64,000 bases of DNA from Christensenella minuta (lineage in GTDB: Bacteria; Bacillota; Clostridia; Christensenellales; Christensenellaceae): positions 1,259,585 through 1,323,584 of the forward strand of contig NZ_CP029256.1 in NCBI RefSeq assembly GCF_003628755.1, read 5' to 3'. Below, piece by piece: positions 16,677 to 25,523 of this stretch. A program made the position numbers and the translations under genes. Under the pieces are notes generated by a model. It did not search any database. It had not been told where the DNA came from and saw only the letters and a list, made by a program, of their open reading frames with translations. Each line of letters starts with the position of its first letter. Position 1 is the first letter of the stretch.

Positions 16677-17129
16677 TCAAATATTCTTTTGCAATTCCTG
16701 ATCGAGGAACTCTGCCGCGCATGCAACGAGCTCTGCGCAGGGACGCTTCCTGTAATAAGCTTTCGTCCGTTTTTCAGGCACGGGACAGCTCGTATGCTCC
16801 GCAAGCCCTAAAAGCTCCCGGCATACGATGGAGCCGTTTTCGTCCCGGAACTGCCGTGCAAGCTTCTGCACGCGGGCATACTGTACCGCCTTCCCGCAGG
16901 CATCCGCCGGGGAATCATATCCCTGCACAAGCCCAAGTACCAGAAACATTCCGCTTACCGCCCCGCACACCTCGCGCAGCCGTCCCATTCCTCCTCCGAA
17001 AGAGGAACCAAGCCGCGCGGCCGTCTTTTCGTCAAGGCCAGCCTCCGGTGCGAAGGCAAGAACCACGGATTGACAGCAATTATATCCTTCTTTGAAATAA
17101 CGCCCTGCGAGCAGCGCTTTTTCACTCAT
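16677..17129 (-). CDS. C_GCAxxG_C_C family (putative redox) protein
   Basis: The 150-residue protein shows the motif set of TIGR01909: an N-terminal double Cys in YNCCQSVVLAFA, a glycine-rich FGGGMGRLREVCGAVSGMFL containing C-G-A-x-x-G, then single Cys residues at VCRELLG and RPCAEL. The conserved cysteines suggest a metal or Fe-S site, and the family is usually listed as a putative redox protein without known reaction. Its start overlaps the stop of the Mrp-type ATPase by 4 bp, which suggests the two proteins work together, for example carrier and client. A terminator follows. Confidence 0.85.
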   Translation of the reverse strand: MSEKALLAGRYFKEGYNCCQSVVLAFAPEAGLDEKTAARLGSSFGGGMGRLREVCGAVSGMFLVLGLVQGYDSPADACGKAVQYARVQKLARQFRDENGSIVCRELLGLAEHTSCPVPEKRTKAYYRKRPCAELVACAAEFLDQELQKNI

Positions 17130-17956
17130 AATTTTTCCACTTGCTCAGCCGCTTCTGCGAGCCATTCCCCCGGGAGCGCCTCGATCTTCCCTTCGTCCGC
17201 CGCACGGGCGATCTCCGGATCGACCGGTACTCTGCCCAGCACCCTGATTCCGAATTTAGCCGCCGTCTCCTCGACGCGGCTTTCGCCAAAGACCGGGATT
17301 TCCTTCCCACAGTCCGGGCATTTCAGGTAACTCATATTTTCCACAAGGCCTATAACCGGCACGTTCATCATGCCCGCCATCTTAACCGCCTTGCCGACGA
17401 TCATAGACACCAGCTCCTGCGGCGAAGTCACCACAATGATACCGTCTACAGGAATGGACTGGAACACGGTAAGCGGTACATCGCCCGTTCCCGGCGGCAT
17501 ATCCACAAACATCACGTCCACGTCGGACCAGATTACATCTTTCCAGAACTGCGTTACGGTCCCCGCAATGACCGGGCCGCGCCATACCACCGGATCGGTC
17601 TCGTCTGGCAGCAGAAGGTTGACGGACATAATCTGTATCCCGTTTTTCGTATAGACCGGGAAAATCGTGTCTTCTGTTCCGCGCGCCTTTTCCGTCACGC
17701 CAAACATCTTGGGGATGGACGGCCCTGTGATATCCGCATCGAGGATCGCGGTGCAGAGCCCCTTGCGGCGCAGCAGAACGGCCAGCATCGAGGTCACGAG
17801 GGATTTTCCCACGCCGCCTTTCCCGCTGACCACGCCGATAACTTTTTTGATGGTGCTTGCCTCGTGCGGCGCTTCCAGGAAATCCGCTGGGTTTTGTTCC
17901 CGCGAACCGCAGTTTTCCGAACAACTTCCGCAGTCATGCGTACAATCTTCACTCAT
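17126..17956 (-). CDS. Mrp/NBP35-type P-loop Fe-S carrier ATPase
   Basis: The protein has an N-terminal cysteine cluster (CTHDCGSCSENCG), a deviant Walker A SGKGGVGKS, Walker B-like VDMPPGTGDVPL, and the Mrp C-x-x-C (LKCPDCGKE) near residue 220. Mrp/ApbC proteins bind a bridging [4Fe-4S] cluster and deliver it to targets, or act with other P-loop partners. I use ATG 17956 (MSEDC) with GGAG nine bases upstream; the GTG at 17965 has the site too close. It is 5 bp after a DUF1622 membrane gene and overlaps the C_GCAxxG gene. The N-terminal Cys set is typical of clostridial Mrp proteins. Confidence 0.92.
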   Translation of the reverse strand: MSEDCTHDCGSCSENCGSREQNPADFLEAPHEASTIKKVIGVVSGKGGVGKSLVTSMLAVLLRRKGLCTAILDADITGPSIPKMFGVTEKARGTEDTIFPVYTKNGIQIMSVNLLLPDETDPVVWRGPVIAGTVTQFWKDVIWSDVDVMFVDMPPGTGDVPLTVFQSIPVDGIIVVTSPQELVSMIVGKAVKMAGMMNVPVIGLVENMSYLKCPDCGKEIPVFGESRVEETAAKFGIRVLGRVPVDPEIARAADEGKIEALPGEWLAEAAEQVEKL

Positions 17957-17961
17957 CTTTT

Positions 17962-18339
17962 TCACTCCGTTTCTTTATCGTTGTCATTGATTATTTTTTT
18001 CTGTTGCTCCGAGTCCCTGATTTCCTTGTTGAGGAAATAGGAAATCACCGTGCGTATCGCCACAATCGCCGCCAGCCGCAGGATATCCTCAAACGTCGGT
18101 TTTGCGATGGAATCGATGATATCCGCTACGATCAGCACTTCAAGGGCCAACAGGATATAACCCCCAAGGCCGTTCTTTGCGTCGGCAAGCTTTCTCATCC
18201 GCGCAAACCGCTCCATCCGCTTGAAATGCGAAGCCAGAAAATCCCGCAGGCATAAAACAAATCCCCACAGGAGTATAGCGACCGAGGCAAGATACAGGAC
18301 TGTTGTGATAACGTTCAAATATGGCGCAAAAAATTCCAT
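17962..18339 (-). CDS. DUF1622 family membrane protein
   Basis: The 125-residue protein has three predicted membrane helices (about 8-30, 55-80, 86-105) and an acidic, lysine-rich tail. The central LALEVLIVADIIDSI and the following AIRTVISYFLNKEI are typical of DUF1622. Function is unknown. It lies 5 bp upstream of the Mrp-type gene and 124 bp downstream of another small membrane protein, so it may be expressed with the Mrp pair. Confidence 0.75.
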   Translation of the reverse strand: MEFFAPYLNVITTVLYLASVAILLWGFVLCLRDFLASHFKRMERFARMRKLADAKNGLGGYILLALEVLIVADIIDSIAKPTFEDILRLAAIVAIRTVISYFLNKEIRDSEQQKKIINDNDKETE

Positions 18340-18393
18340 ATATTCCCCCTTTCCCCACAGTCTTATGATACCCTTTCCGGTTCAAAGCAAACA

Positions 18394-18419
18394 GCCCGGC
18401 GGCGCTTTTGCCGCCGGAC
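18394..18419. terminator. Hairpin, probably a terminator
   Basis: Perfect 8-bp stem CCGGCGGC/GCCGCCGG (18396-18403 with 18410-18417) between two minus-strand genes. The minus-strand tail (CTGTTTGCTTTG) is only moderately T-rich; the plus-strand tail is ACTTTTATT. Confidence 0.55.
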
Positions 18420-18463
18420 TTTTATTCATAGTGAACAGGCTGTAACAAGTTTTTGTCCGCTGA

Positions 18464-18805
18464 TTATCTTTTCGGCAAATTTTTGCGCGGGTCTTTCAAA
18501 TATTCTTTGAATTTCACACGGAAAATAATGAAATAAGCCACGACGCAGGCAAGGATATACACGATGCTGATAATGCTCCAGATCGACATCGCTTTGTCTT
18601 CGCTCGTGTACTCCAGAACGGACAGTACCAGCAGCGGCACGCCCGTGATCCAGCAAAAAGTGCGGAGGAGCTTTCTATGTGCTGCCTGCATCTCTTCCGG
18701 ATAATCGTTCTCATACGCTTTGCCCGACCCCTTAATTGCATAGTATAACAGGTATACTGCAATAAAGATGTCGAAAATTATCATAAAATTAAAAGCGCCT
18801 TCCAT
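18464..18805 (-). CDS. Small three-helix membrane protein
   Basis: The 113-residue protein has helices at about 5-22, 46-64 and 75-96, and ends in a basic tail (KFKEYLKDPRKNLPKR). The loop after the first helix is polar (GSGKAYENDYPEE). I do not recognise the family. It begins 17 bp after the cysS stop, so it is probably transcribed with cysS, and a hairpin follows. An intact frame with host-like composition and good spacing argues that it is a real gene. Function unknown. Confidence 0.6.
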   Translation of the reverse strand: MEGAFNFMIIFDIFIAVYLLYYAIKGSGKAYENDYPEEMQAAHRKLLRTFCWITGVPLLVLSVLEYTSEDKAMSIWSIISIVYILACVVAYFIIFRVKFKEYLKDPRKNLPKR

Positions 18806-18822
18806 ATCTTTCTGTTTTCCCC

Positions 18823-20205
18823 CTAGATTTTATTGATTTTAACGCCGTCCGGCGTATCTTTCAGTTCATACCCGCGGGTCCTTACTTCATCGCGCAGGCG
18901 GTCCGCCTCGGCCCAGTTCTTTTTGGCGCGCGCTTCCTGCCGCTTTTCGGCCATCTCCCGCACGTCTTCCGGAACCGCTCCGCCGGTCTCGTCCGAAAGT
19001 ATGCCCAGCACGTCCATAAGCGTATCGAGCTCCGTAAGGGCCGCTTTTGCGTCCTCCGCGCGTCCTCCGCTCTCAAAAAGAGTGTTGATTTCTTTGATGT
19101 ATTCAAAAATCCCGCCAATCGCATCCGCCGTATTGAGGTCGTCGTCCATTGCCGCGTTGAATTTCTCGCTTGCCGCCGCAATCACCGGTGCAATTTCCAC
19201 CGCTTCGTCCTTCGGATGCTCCATAATGAACTTCAGGTTCTCACGGCAGTTCAAGATGCGGTCGTACGCCGTTTCCGACTGTGTAAGCAACTCACGCGAA
19301 AAATTGATCGGGTTCCTGTAATGGGCGCTCAGCATAAAGAGGCGCACCGCCGGGCCACGAAATTCCTTTAGGATGTCGCGCACCGTGAAAAAATTCCCCG
19401 CCGACTTCGACATTTTCCTGTTGTCAATATTGATGTAGCCGTTGTGCATCCAGTAATTTGCAAAGGGCTTGCCCGTCGCGGCTTCACTCTGGGCAATCTC
19501 GTTTTCATGGTGCGGGAATTTCAAGTCCTGCCCGCCGCCGTGAATATCGAGCGTATCGCCGAGATATTTCATGCTCATTGCCGAGCATTCGATGTGCCAT
19601 CCCGGGCGGCCTTCCCCCCACGGGCTCGGCCAAGCGATCTCCCCTTCCTTTTTCGCTTTCCAGAGGGCAAAATCCATCGGATTTTTCTTTTCCTCGTTGA
19701 TGTCGATGCGCGCACCCATTTCCAGTTCGGAAAGATCCTGCCCGGAAAGCCTGCCGTAGCCGGGGAAGCTCTGCGTATCGAAATACACGTCGCCGTGGAG
19801 CTCGTAGGCATGCCCCGTATCGACCAGCTTTTTCACCAGCGCAATGATGTCGCCGATGTGCTCCGTCGCCTTGGGATGTACGGTGGCGGGGCGGATATTA
19901 AGCGCTTCCGCATCCTTAAAATATTCCCCGATATAGCGGTCCCCGAGTTCCTTTACCGTAATGCCTTCCTCTGCCGCCACACGGATCATCTTATCGTCTA
20001 CGTCGGTAAAATTCTGCACAAAGTTTACTTTATAGCCGCGGTATTCCAGATACCTGCGAAGCGTATCGAATACGATAAACGGGCGGGCGTTGCCGATATG
20101 GAAATAGTTATATACAGTCGGACCGCACGCATAAATGTTGAATTGTCCGGGGATAAGCGGATTCAGTTCCTCTTTTTTCCCCGTCATCGAATTAAATATC
20201 TTCAA
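18823..20205 (-). CDS. cysS: Cysteinyl-tRNA synthetase
   Basis: This 460-residue class I synthetase charges tRNA-Cys. It has the HIGH motif as FHIGNARPF, the KMSKS motif as NRKMSKSAGN, zinc ligands including YACGPTVYNY and GWHIECSAM, and GGGQDLKFPHHENEIAQSEA. The DALR and C-terminal anticodon domains are complete. The start is TTG at 20205 with AGAGGTTTTAAGC upstream. No T-box leader is present: only about 30 bases separate the promoter from the start. In Bacillus cysS stands just before mrnC; here it is separated. Confidence 0.97.
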   Translation of the reverse strand: MKIFNSMTGKKEELNPLIPGQFNIYACGPTVYNYFHIGNARPFIVFDTLRRYLEYRGYKVNFVQNFTDVDDKMIRVAAEEGITVKELGDRYIGEYFKDAEALNIRPATVHPKATEHIGDIIALVKKLVDTGHAYELHGDVYFDTQSFPGYGRLSGQDLSELEMGARIDINEEKKNPMDFALWKAKKEGEIAWPSPWGEGRPGWHIECSAMSMKYLGDTLDIHGGGQDLKFPHHENEIAQSEAATGKPFANYWMHNGYINIDNRKMSKSAGNFFTVRDILKEFRGPAVRLFMLSAHYRNPINFSRELLTQSETAYDRILNCRENLKFIMEHPKDEAVEIAPVIAAASEKFNAAMDDDLNTADAIGGIFEYIKEINTLFESGGRAEDAKAALTELDTLMDVLGILSDETGGAVPEDVREMAEKRQEARAKKNWAEADRLRDEVRTRGYELKDTPDGVKINKI

Positions 20206-20236
20206 AGCTTAAAACCTCTTTCCGTCATACTCACCT

Positions 20237-20265
20237 ATTATAATATACGCGCGCTGAATTCACAA
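20237..20265 (-). promoter_or_regulatory. Promoter of cysS
   Basis: Minus-strand TTGTGA (20265-20260), 17-bp spacer, TATAAT (20242-20237), about 30 bp before the TTG start of cysS. Confidence 0.8.
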
Positions 20266-20287
20266 GTGAATTATCATTTTCCTCCTG

Positions 20288-20331
20288 TACGACAAAAGCG
20301 TTTTTCACGATGGAAAAACGCTTTTGTGCCG
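20288..20331 (-). terminator. Terminator of the sugar operon
   Basis: A perfect 15-bp stem (20292-20306 with 20313-20327, ACAAAAGCGTTTTTC and its complement) lies right after the last gene of the carbohydrate operon. The T-rich 3' arm can act as the T tract. Confidence 0.75.
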
Positions 20332-20340
20332 GGCCGGCCG

Positions 20341-20700
20341 TCAGATTCCATATCCCGCGACCGGGTAATATGCCATATCTTTCCTCCGGTCCAGCCTGCC
20401 GAACACGGCGACGACAGGTACGCTTGAGTTGAGGATCACCGCATATTGTCCCTTGGGAATACTGTATGCTTCTTCACCGATGGGAAAATCCATACGGAAG
20501 CAGTTGACCCGTTTCGCGGGGACGGTAATTTTAATTCCCTCTTTTGGTTCCTTGTCCTCAAACAGCAGGTCGAGGGTGATTTCGGCCTCCTCGCCGCAAT
20601 TGTTTACCACCATCAGCGCTTCGTGTCCCAGCGGCTCGCTCTGCCCCTGCGGCGGCAGGTCGCCGTCCGCAAATACCCAGGTTTTCTTTCCAAGTTCCAT
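20341..20700 (-). CDS. Sensory-rhodopsin-transducer-like (ASRT family) protein
   Basis: The 119-residue protein matches the family of the Anabaena sensory rhodopsin transducer (Pfam07100): GKKTWVFADGDLPP at the N-terminus, EALMVVNN, then FRMDFPIGE and SVPVVAVFGRLDRRK at the C-terminus. In Anabaena the small soluble beta protein binds a rhodopsin, but most members occur in bacteria without rhodopsin, beside carbohydrate genes, as here. A sugar-binding or regulatory role is plausible but unproven. It is the last gene of the LacI-controlled operon, 18 bp after the M24 gene, followed by a terminator. Confidence 0.8.
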   Translation of the reverse strand: MELGKKTWVFADGDLPPQGQSEPLGHEALMVVNNCGEEAEITLDLLFEDKEPKEGIKITVPAKRVNCFRMDFPIGEEAYSIPKGQYAVILNSSVPVVAVFGRLDRRKDMAYYPVAGYGI

Positions 20701-20718
20701 TTTGCCCCCTCCCGCCTC

Positions 20719-21891
20719 TTATAGGTCTTCCATAAAGATTGCGTCCATCTCGGGGCACAGCGGCTCACAGCCGTCTTTCGTAATCAGGTAGCCCGTTTCA
20801 ACGCGTGCGCCGTGCAGCGTCGGATGCCCGAAAAAGCTGACGTCGATGCACACGGTCATGCCTTCCTCCAGCTTATCGTCGCTGTTCGGCCCGTAGAACG
20901 GTCCTTCTGCTTCCATCAGTCCGATGGTGTGCACAAACGGGCATACCAGATATTCGATCAGTCCTTTTTCTTCAAAGAGCTTGCGTGCCGGAACGTCAAG
21001 CTCCCTTCCGCTCATTCCCGGTTTAAGGATTTCTTTTGTGATGCGCAGCGCCTTTCGCAAGGTGTTGACCGCGTCGCGCTGCTCGGGCGTATATTCTCCC
21101 GAAACGGGCAGCGTTTCCCCCATTGTCCCCGCATAGCCGTTGGTGCGGGGCGCAATGCCAATCATAACCCATTCGCCTGCTTTCATTTCCTTGTTGATCG
21201 CCGTGGGAACGACCGCGTCCGAACGCTCCCCGCTGCCCACGATCGTAGTGTAGGCAAAGCTGTTTGCTCCGTGTTTACGGCAGATATATTCGCCCTCCGC
21301 CGCTACCTCATGCTCGAACGCGCCGGGTTTCACCGCCGCCTTCATAGCTTTGAACGCCTCGTAGCACATTTCAAAGGACTGCCTCACATTTTCCGCTTCC
21401 CATGCGGATTTATACGCCCTCAACGCTTCATATTCGCCGGTGATGTCAACAAGCTCCGCGCCCTTGAAGCCCTCCTTGAACTGCGTATATACCTGGTAGG
21501 GGATCGCGCTCGTCCCGACGATGCCGACTTTCCTGAGCACACAGTTCTTGGCCTTCAGTTCTGCCGCCAGCCCGGTAAAATCCATGATCGTCGCATTCGG
21601 GTATTCTTCATCCGGCACCATGAAGGCTGAAAAGTTGCGCGTCTCTTTGATTGCGCTGCTCATCTTTGCGAAGGGCTCGCTTTCCGGGCCTCCCAAAAGA
21701 AGCGCTTCCCCCTCTACCGGCAGGAGCACCGCGCCCTTCTCGAACTGCGGGCACCACCCCGTAAGATACCAGCCGTTTGCAATGTTCAGTTCATCATAAT
21801 AGATAAGCGCTGCGTCAAGGTCCTTGTCCTTCAGAATTCCCTTTACTCTGGCAATCCTGTTTTTCGTTTCCTGTTCGTTGTAGTAAGACAT
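20719..21891 (-). CDS. M24-fold protein (aminopeptidase P-like) lacking metal ligands
   Basis: The protein (390 residues, start MSYYNEQETK with AAAGGAGAAAATGAC) has a creatinase N-terminal domain and a pita-bread domain like Xaa-Pro peptidases. Of the five usual metal ligands, the two Asp residues of D-x7-G-Y-x-x-D are replaced (MIGIAPRTNGYAGT), and the TIEP Glu is Asp (VCIDVSF). A His (FVHTIGL) and the last Glu (ARVETGYLIT) remain. A dinuclear metallopeptidase is therefore unlikely. A metal-free hydrolase, as in creatinase, or a binding protein is possible. It is part of the sugar operon between the GH20-like and ASRT-like genes. Confidence 0.8.
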   Translation of the reverse strand: MSYYNEQETKNRIARVKGILKDKDLDAALIYYDELNIANGWYLTGWCPQFEKGAVLLPVEGEALLLGGPESEPFAKMSSAIKETRNFSAFMVPDEEYPNATIMDFTGLAAELKAKNCVLRKVGIVGTSAIPYQVYTQFKEGFKGAELVDITGEYEALRAYKSAWEAENVRQSFEMCYEAFKAMKAAVKPGAFEHEVAAEGEYICRKHGANSFAYTTIVGSGERSDAVVPTAINKEMKAGEWVMIGIAPRTNGYAGTMGETLPVSGEYTPEQRDAVNTLRKALRITKEILKPGMSGRELDVPARKLFEEKGLIEYLVCPFVHTIGLMEAEGPFYGPNSDDKLEEGMTVCIDVSFFGHPTLHGARVETGYLITKDGCEPLCPEMDAIFMEDL

Positions 21892-21928
21892 GTCATTTTC
21901 TCCTTTTCCGTTCGATTTTTTTGCAATT

Positions 21929-24004
21929 TTATGCCCATAGCCACCCGAGCGCTTCCACGCCCGCATAGATCGGTTCGTTATCTTCCCGTTCCGGATAAAG
22001 TGCGTTCGTAAGGATACGCTTCATCTCATGATACGGGAAGCAGCAGGATTTCACCCCTGCTTCGGTCATCGGGTTCACATCGAAATAGTTGCTGCGGATG
22101 ATCTCGAATTCCTTTTCGTTCAGCCGGTACATTTCTTTTAGGTACTTCCTGCCTTCCTCCGGCGACTGCGCGTTATCGTATGCGATAGACGCGAGCGCCA
22201 TATCATAAATGATTCTCAGCCTGCGCATCGCGACCTCCCATTTTTTAAAATGCAGGTCGAAATGTGCCGTCTCTTCGCCCGAACGGACATATTCGCGAAT
22301 CCTGCCGATCCGCTCCATCATGTCCGGGTACTCCTCAATTGCCCGCTTAATGCGCGGAATATCCTGTTTTTCCACCTTGTTGCGCGCCATCGGGAATTCC
22401 GCCCGGTATATCTTCATCTGGCTTTCATGGATCGTCAGCATATTTTTCATGACATACCATATGTCGTCTGCCGCTTTTCCAAAGACCGCTTCAAGGGAAT
22501 AGCGATAGAACTCCTCGGCCTCCAGCGTTCCGCCCCAGCCGTAATAGGAATGGGCAAAAAGCGCCATAAAAAACCCGTACCATTCAAACTGGTACCCGTT
22601 GATCCCCTTCACCTTCATTTTTACGGACCCTCTGTGCTGGCGGATATCCTCTTCTACGAACTGTGTGATCGTTTCTTCTTCCGCCCGCAGCCCGTTCCAC
22701 CGGAACGGCCGCAGAAGCCTTCCGAAGCAGGCCGCAAAGCCGATCGCCTCCGTATCGCGCCCCCATATCCGTTCTTTCCCAAAGGCTTTCGTCCATTTTT
22801 CAAACTCCTCGTCCGGCACATACTGTCCGGGTGCCCAAAACAGCACAATGTCGTCCGGCACGCTTTTTACCATGTTTTCAATCAGCTGCCCGTCGCGGAT
22901 CAGCGGCGGCTGCCGCCATGCCCTCAGCCCGATCACACAATCTTCGGAGGCCTTTTTGATCTCCTCGCAGAGCATCTTCAGCAGCGCCGTATTCGCCGCG
23001 TGGAGCGCCTCCTCCGGTGTGCTTGCATCTTTCCAGAATGTCTTTCTGCATTGATCGCAGCCGCAATACCAGAAGGCCTCTTCGCTTTCCTCAAAATCGA
23101 TTCCGTCAAAGCCCTGCTCCACAATCTTGCGGATACTCGCTTTTAGGTATTCGACCGTCTCCGGCTCGCTCAGGCACAGGCTGTCAAAATCATTGATGAA
23201 TTTGCTGCCCGCTTCCTTTTTCATCCGTTTTTCCGGGTGTCGGCAGGCATACCCCCCGCTATAGCTGTTGAGTCCCGTATAGGCGAAAAACCTGATTCCA
23301 AGCTTGTGCCCGTATTCGATGAGTTCCTTCAGGAACGGCTTTTCCACATTCGGATGCGTATATTCGACGGTAATCCAGCCGTCGCTCTCCGGATCGTACA
23401 CCCGCATTTTAAGGCCCCGGAGCACAGTCTCCGGATATTCGGGAAATTCAAACGGCCAAAAGCCATACAGCACCATATTGAGCTGGTTGATCCGGTAATC
23501 GGAACAGACATCCAAAAACTGTTTCCACTGTTCAAAATCCCAGAGCTGGGAATCAAAGCCAATCCGTCCGTAACCGGCATACCATGCAAGGGGAATGGAT
23601 ATGCCCCGCACTTCAACGGAAGGATAGTCCTCGATATGCGCGCAAGCGATCGTATATCCGTCTTCCGTGCGGGAAATCAGCTGTTTCAGCGCGGCCGCCG
23701 CATAGACGAAGCCCTGCCTGGTCGCGGCATAGACCTCCGCCCGGTCCTCCTGCGCGTGAAGCACAAAGCCCTGCTCGTAAAACAATTTTCCGCCGTTTCC
23801 GCACCCGGGCGCGTCGTTCAGACAGACGGAATAGCTGTCCGCGCCGTCTTTGAGCACATTTTTCATGTTCCAGAACCGCGACTGGAACAAGTCCTCCGCG
23901 CCTTCCGTATTTTTACAGTTTGAACAAACACGAATCCCGTCAAAGCTTCCCGCCCGCGGCGGAAGCTCTTCCATCACCTTGGGCTGCGGCATGATCTTTT
24001 TCAT
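21929..24004 (-). CDS. Glycoside hydrolase family 20-like protein
   Basis: The 691-residue cytoplasmic protein has an N-terminal alpha/beta domain of the GH20b type (LHAQEDRAEVYAATRQGFVY, then ALKQLI and IEDYPSVEVRG). A TIM barrel (DYRINQLNMVLYGFWPFEF) follows. The putative acid/base region is GFDGIDFEESEEAFWYC and continues into CGCDQCRKTF. A C-terminal helical region follows. GH20 enzymes act on beta-N-acetylhexosaminides, but the usual D-E pair is not in its standard context, so the substrate is open. No signal peptide. The start at 24004 has AAGGAGGCGTTT and overlaps the stop of the M81 gene by 4 bp. Likely degrades the sugar imported by the neighbouring transporter. Confidence 0.7.
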   Translation of the reverse strand: MKKIMPQPKVMEELPPRAGSFDGIRVCSNCKNTEGAEDLFQSRFWNMKNVLKDGADSYSVCLNDAPGCGNGGKLFYEQGFVLHAQEDRAEVYAATRQGFVYAAAALKQLISRTEDGYTIACAHIEDYPSVEVRGISIPLAWYAGYGRIGFDSQLWDFEQWKQFLDVCSDYRINQLNMVLYGFWPFEFPEYPETVLRGLKMRVYDPESDGWITVEYTHPNVEKPFLKELIEYGHKLGIRFFAYTGLNSYSGGYACRHPEKRMKKEAGSKFINDFDSLCLSEPETVEYLKASIRKIVEQGFDGIDFEESEEAFWYCGCDQCRKTFWKDASTPEEALHAANTALLKMLCEEIKKASEDCVIGLRAWRQPPLIRDGQLIENMVKSVPDDIVLFWAPGQYVPDEEFEKWTKAFGKERIWGRDTEAIGFAACFGRLLRPFRWNGLRAEEETITQFVEEDIRQHRGSVKMKVKGINGYQFEWYGFFMALFAHSYYGWGGTLEAEEFYRYSLEAVFGKAADDIWYVMKNMLTIHESQMKIYRAEFPMARNKVEKQDIPRIKRAIEEYPDMMERIGRIREYVRSGEETAHFDLHFKKWEVAMRRLRIIYDMALASIAYDNAQSPEEGRKYLKEMYRLNEKEFEIIRSNYFDVNPMTEAGVKSCCFPYHEMKRILTNALYPEREDNEPIYAGVEALGWLWA

Positions 24005-25449
24005 AAACGCCTCCTTTTCGCCTCCGCTTCGATTTCTTCCCACCGGATGTCCGTGCAGGCCGGATAGAGCCGATCCGGTGCGCGCCGGAAACCGATCTGC
24101 GAAAAATCATTTGTGCTTTGCCCCGGGGTCAGCGCAACGACAGCCTGTTCCGATATGTCCCTCAGGCGCGGGAACAGATAGCCCATTTTCAGCACGATGA
24201 TCCGGTAATCCCGGGGATCGATTCCCATTTTTTCAAAATGCCGCAAAGTGGTGAAGGCCGCGCGGGCATTGGTAATTAAAATGTCGATCCCGCCGCTTTC
24301 CGCCACGACTCCCTCGCCCACCTCGTCTCCAGCCCAGCCGCATACGATTCCGGAGCTTTTTACAGTAACGTCGAGCCCGGTCTCGATCTCCTGTGCGGTA
24401 TGCTTACCCTTGCACAATACGATGTGCCGTTTCTCTCCCGGCTTGCTTTGCAAAAGCTCGCTGGTGACCGCTGGGTCGAAGATGCCGCATACCAGTACGC
24501 CGTCCGCGCCTTTTTCCAGATATTTGCGGAGCATAAGCGTCCCGGCGCCCCATGCCCCGGCAGTCGTATTGTCCCCCGAGTCGTTCACGAAGATCAGGCC
24601 GCCGTTCTGTGCCAGCGAATAATCGACCGCCTCATCCGCAGGCATCGCGCCTTCAAATACCGCGCCCTCCTTATGCTCCCAGAATACTTTCGCGAGCCGC
24701 ATCGCCTCCGCGAACGCCGTTTCGCTGTCGAGATCCGCCACCACGGCGCAGGCCCCCGTATGCGGCGCGTCATACCATGCGTGGCCGTTGAAAAACGCAC
24801 ACGAGATAACGTGATCTTCCGCGTCGAGCCGCTTAAGTTCCTTTGTGACGGAAAGATACGGCTCGTTTGCCGTGACGGACGCATCCGCTCCCAAAAACGG
24901 GACCCTGACGCGCTGCAGCCGCGGCGTAATGTTCCGCTTCATACATTCGATCAAAGAGCGCGCCGCCCGCCGTTCCGTGTCGTCGTGGTCCGTGTGAGGC
25001 GCCGTGCGGAAGCCATTGACGGCATTCACGTTCCTGTAAAACTGGTCCGACAGCGTTGCGTGGAAGTCAAGCGCCGCCGAAATCGGTATTCCGTCCCCAA
25101 TTTCCCTGCGGATCGCCGTTGTGAGAAGCTCTTCGCCGCAGCCGTGCCCTTCCACGTACATGGAACCGTGGAAATAGATGTAGATTCCGTCGAACGCCTT
25201 TTGCTCCCTGATCTTTTCAAGGAATATCCCTTCAAAATATTGGTAAGCCGAATAGGCGACTTCCCCGCTCGGCAGGGCGCTGGCAAATACCATAGGCACG
25301 GTTTCTATACCGTTTTCTTCAAAATATCGTGTCGCGGCCAGCTTTTGCGCCGCGTCGTTTCCGTAATGAACCTCAAAGTCATTTTCCGTTGCCACATCAT
25401 CGCAAAACGAATTTGATTCGCACTGGAAAGAACCTGTCAAAACTTTCAT
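24001..25449 (-). CDS. M81 family (MlrC-like) protein
   Basis: MlrC/DUF1485 proteins are zinc-dependent amidohydrolase-like enzymes first described in microcystin breakdown. The start MKVLTGSFQCESNSF (25449), the segment YFHGSMYVEGHG, LDFHATLS with metal-site Asp/His, YRTAPHTDHDDTERRA-like region (GFRTAPHTDHDDTERR), and FVNDSGDNTTAGAWG are all family features. The protein is 482 residues. M81 members in Clostridia and Alphaproteobacteria usually lie beside sugar or peptide ABC transporters, as here, where the real substrate is unknown. It overlaps the GH20-like gene by 4 bp and follows the binding-protein gene. Confidence 0.88.
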   Translation of the reverse strand: MKVLTGSFQCESNSFCDDVATENDFEVHYGNDAAQKLAATRYFEENGIETVPMVFASALPSGEVAYSAYQYFEGIFLEKIREQKAFDGIYIYFHGSMYVEGHGCGEELLTTAIRREIGDGIPISAALDFHATLSDQFYRNVNAVNGFRTAPHTDHDDTERRAARSLIECMKRNITPRLQRVRVPFLGADASVTANEPYLSVTKELKRLDAEDHVISCAFFNGHAWYDAPHTGACAVVADLDSETAFAEAMRLAKVFWEHKEGAVFEGAMPADEAVDYSLAQNGGLIFVNDSGDNTTAGAWGAGTLMLRKYLEKGADGVLVCGIFDPAVTSELLQSKPGEKRHIVLCKGKHTAQEIETGLDVTVKSSGIVCGWAGDEVGEGVVAESGGIDILITNARAAFTTLRHFEKMGIDPRDYRIIVLKMGYLFPRLRDISEQAVVALTPGQSTNDFSQIGFRRAPDRLYPACTDIRWEEIEAEAKRRRL

Positions 25450-25523
25450 CGGGTTATCTCTCTTTCCGCCGCAGGCCGCGGGGAAAGGAGCCCTTTCCCC
25501 GTCCCGCGGCATTCCGCTTCCTT

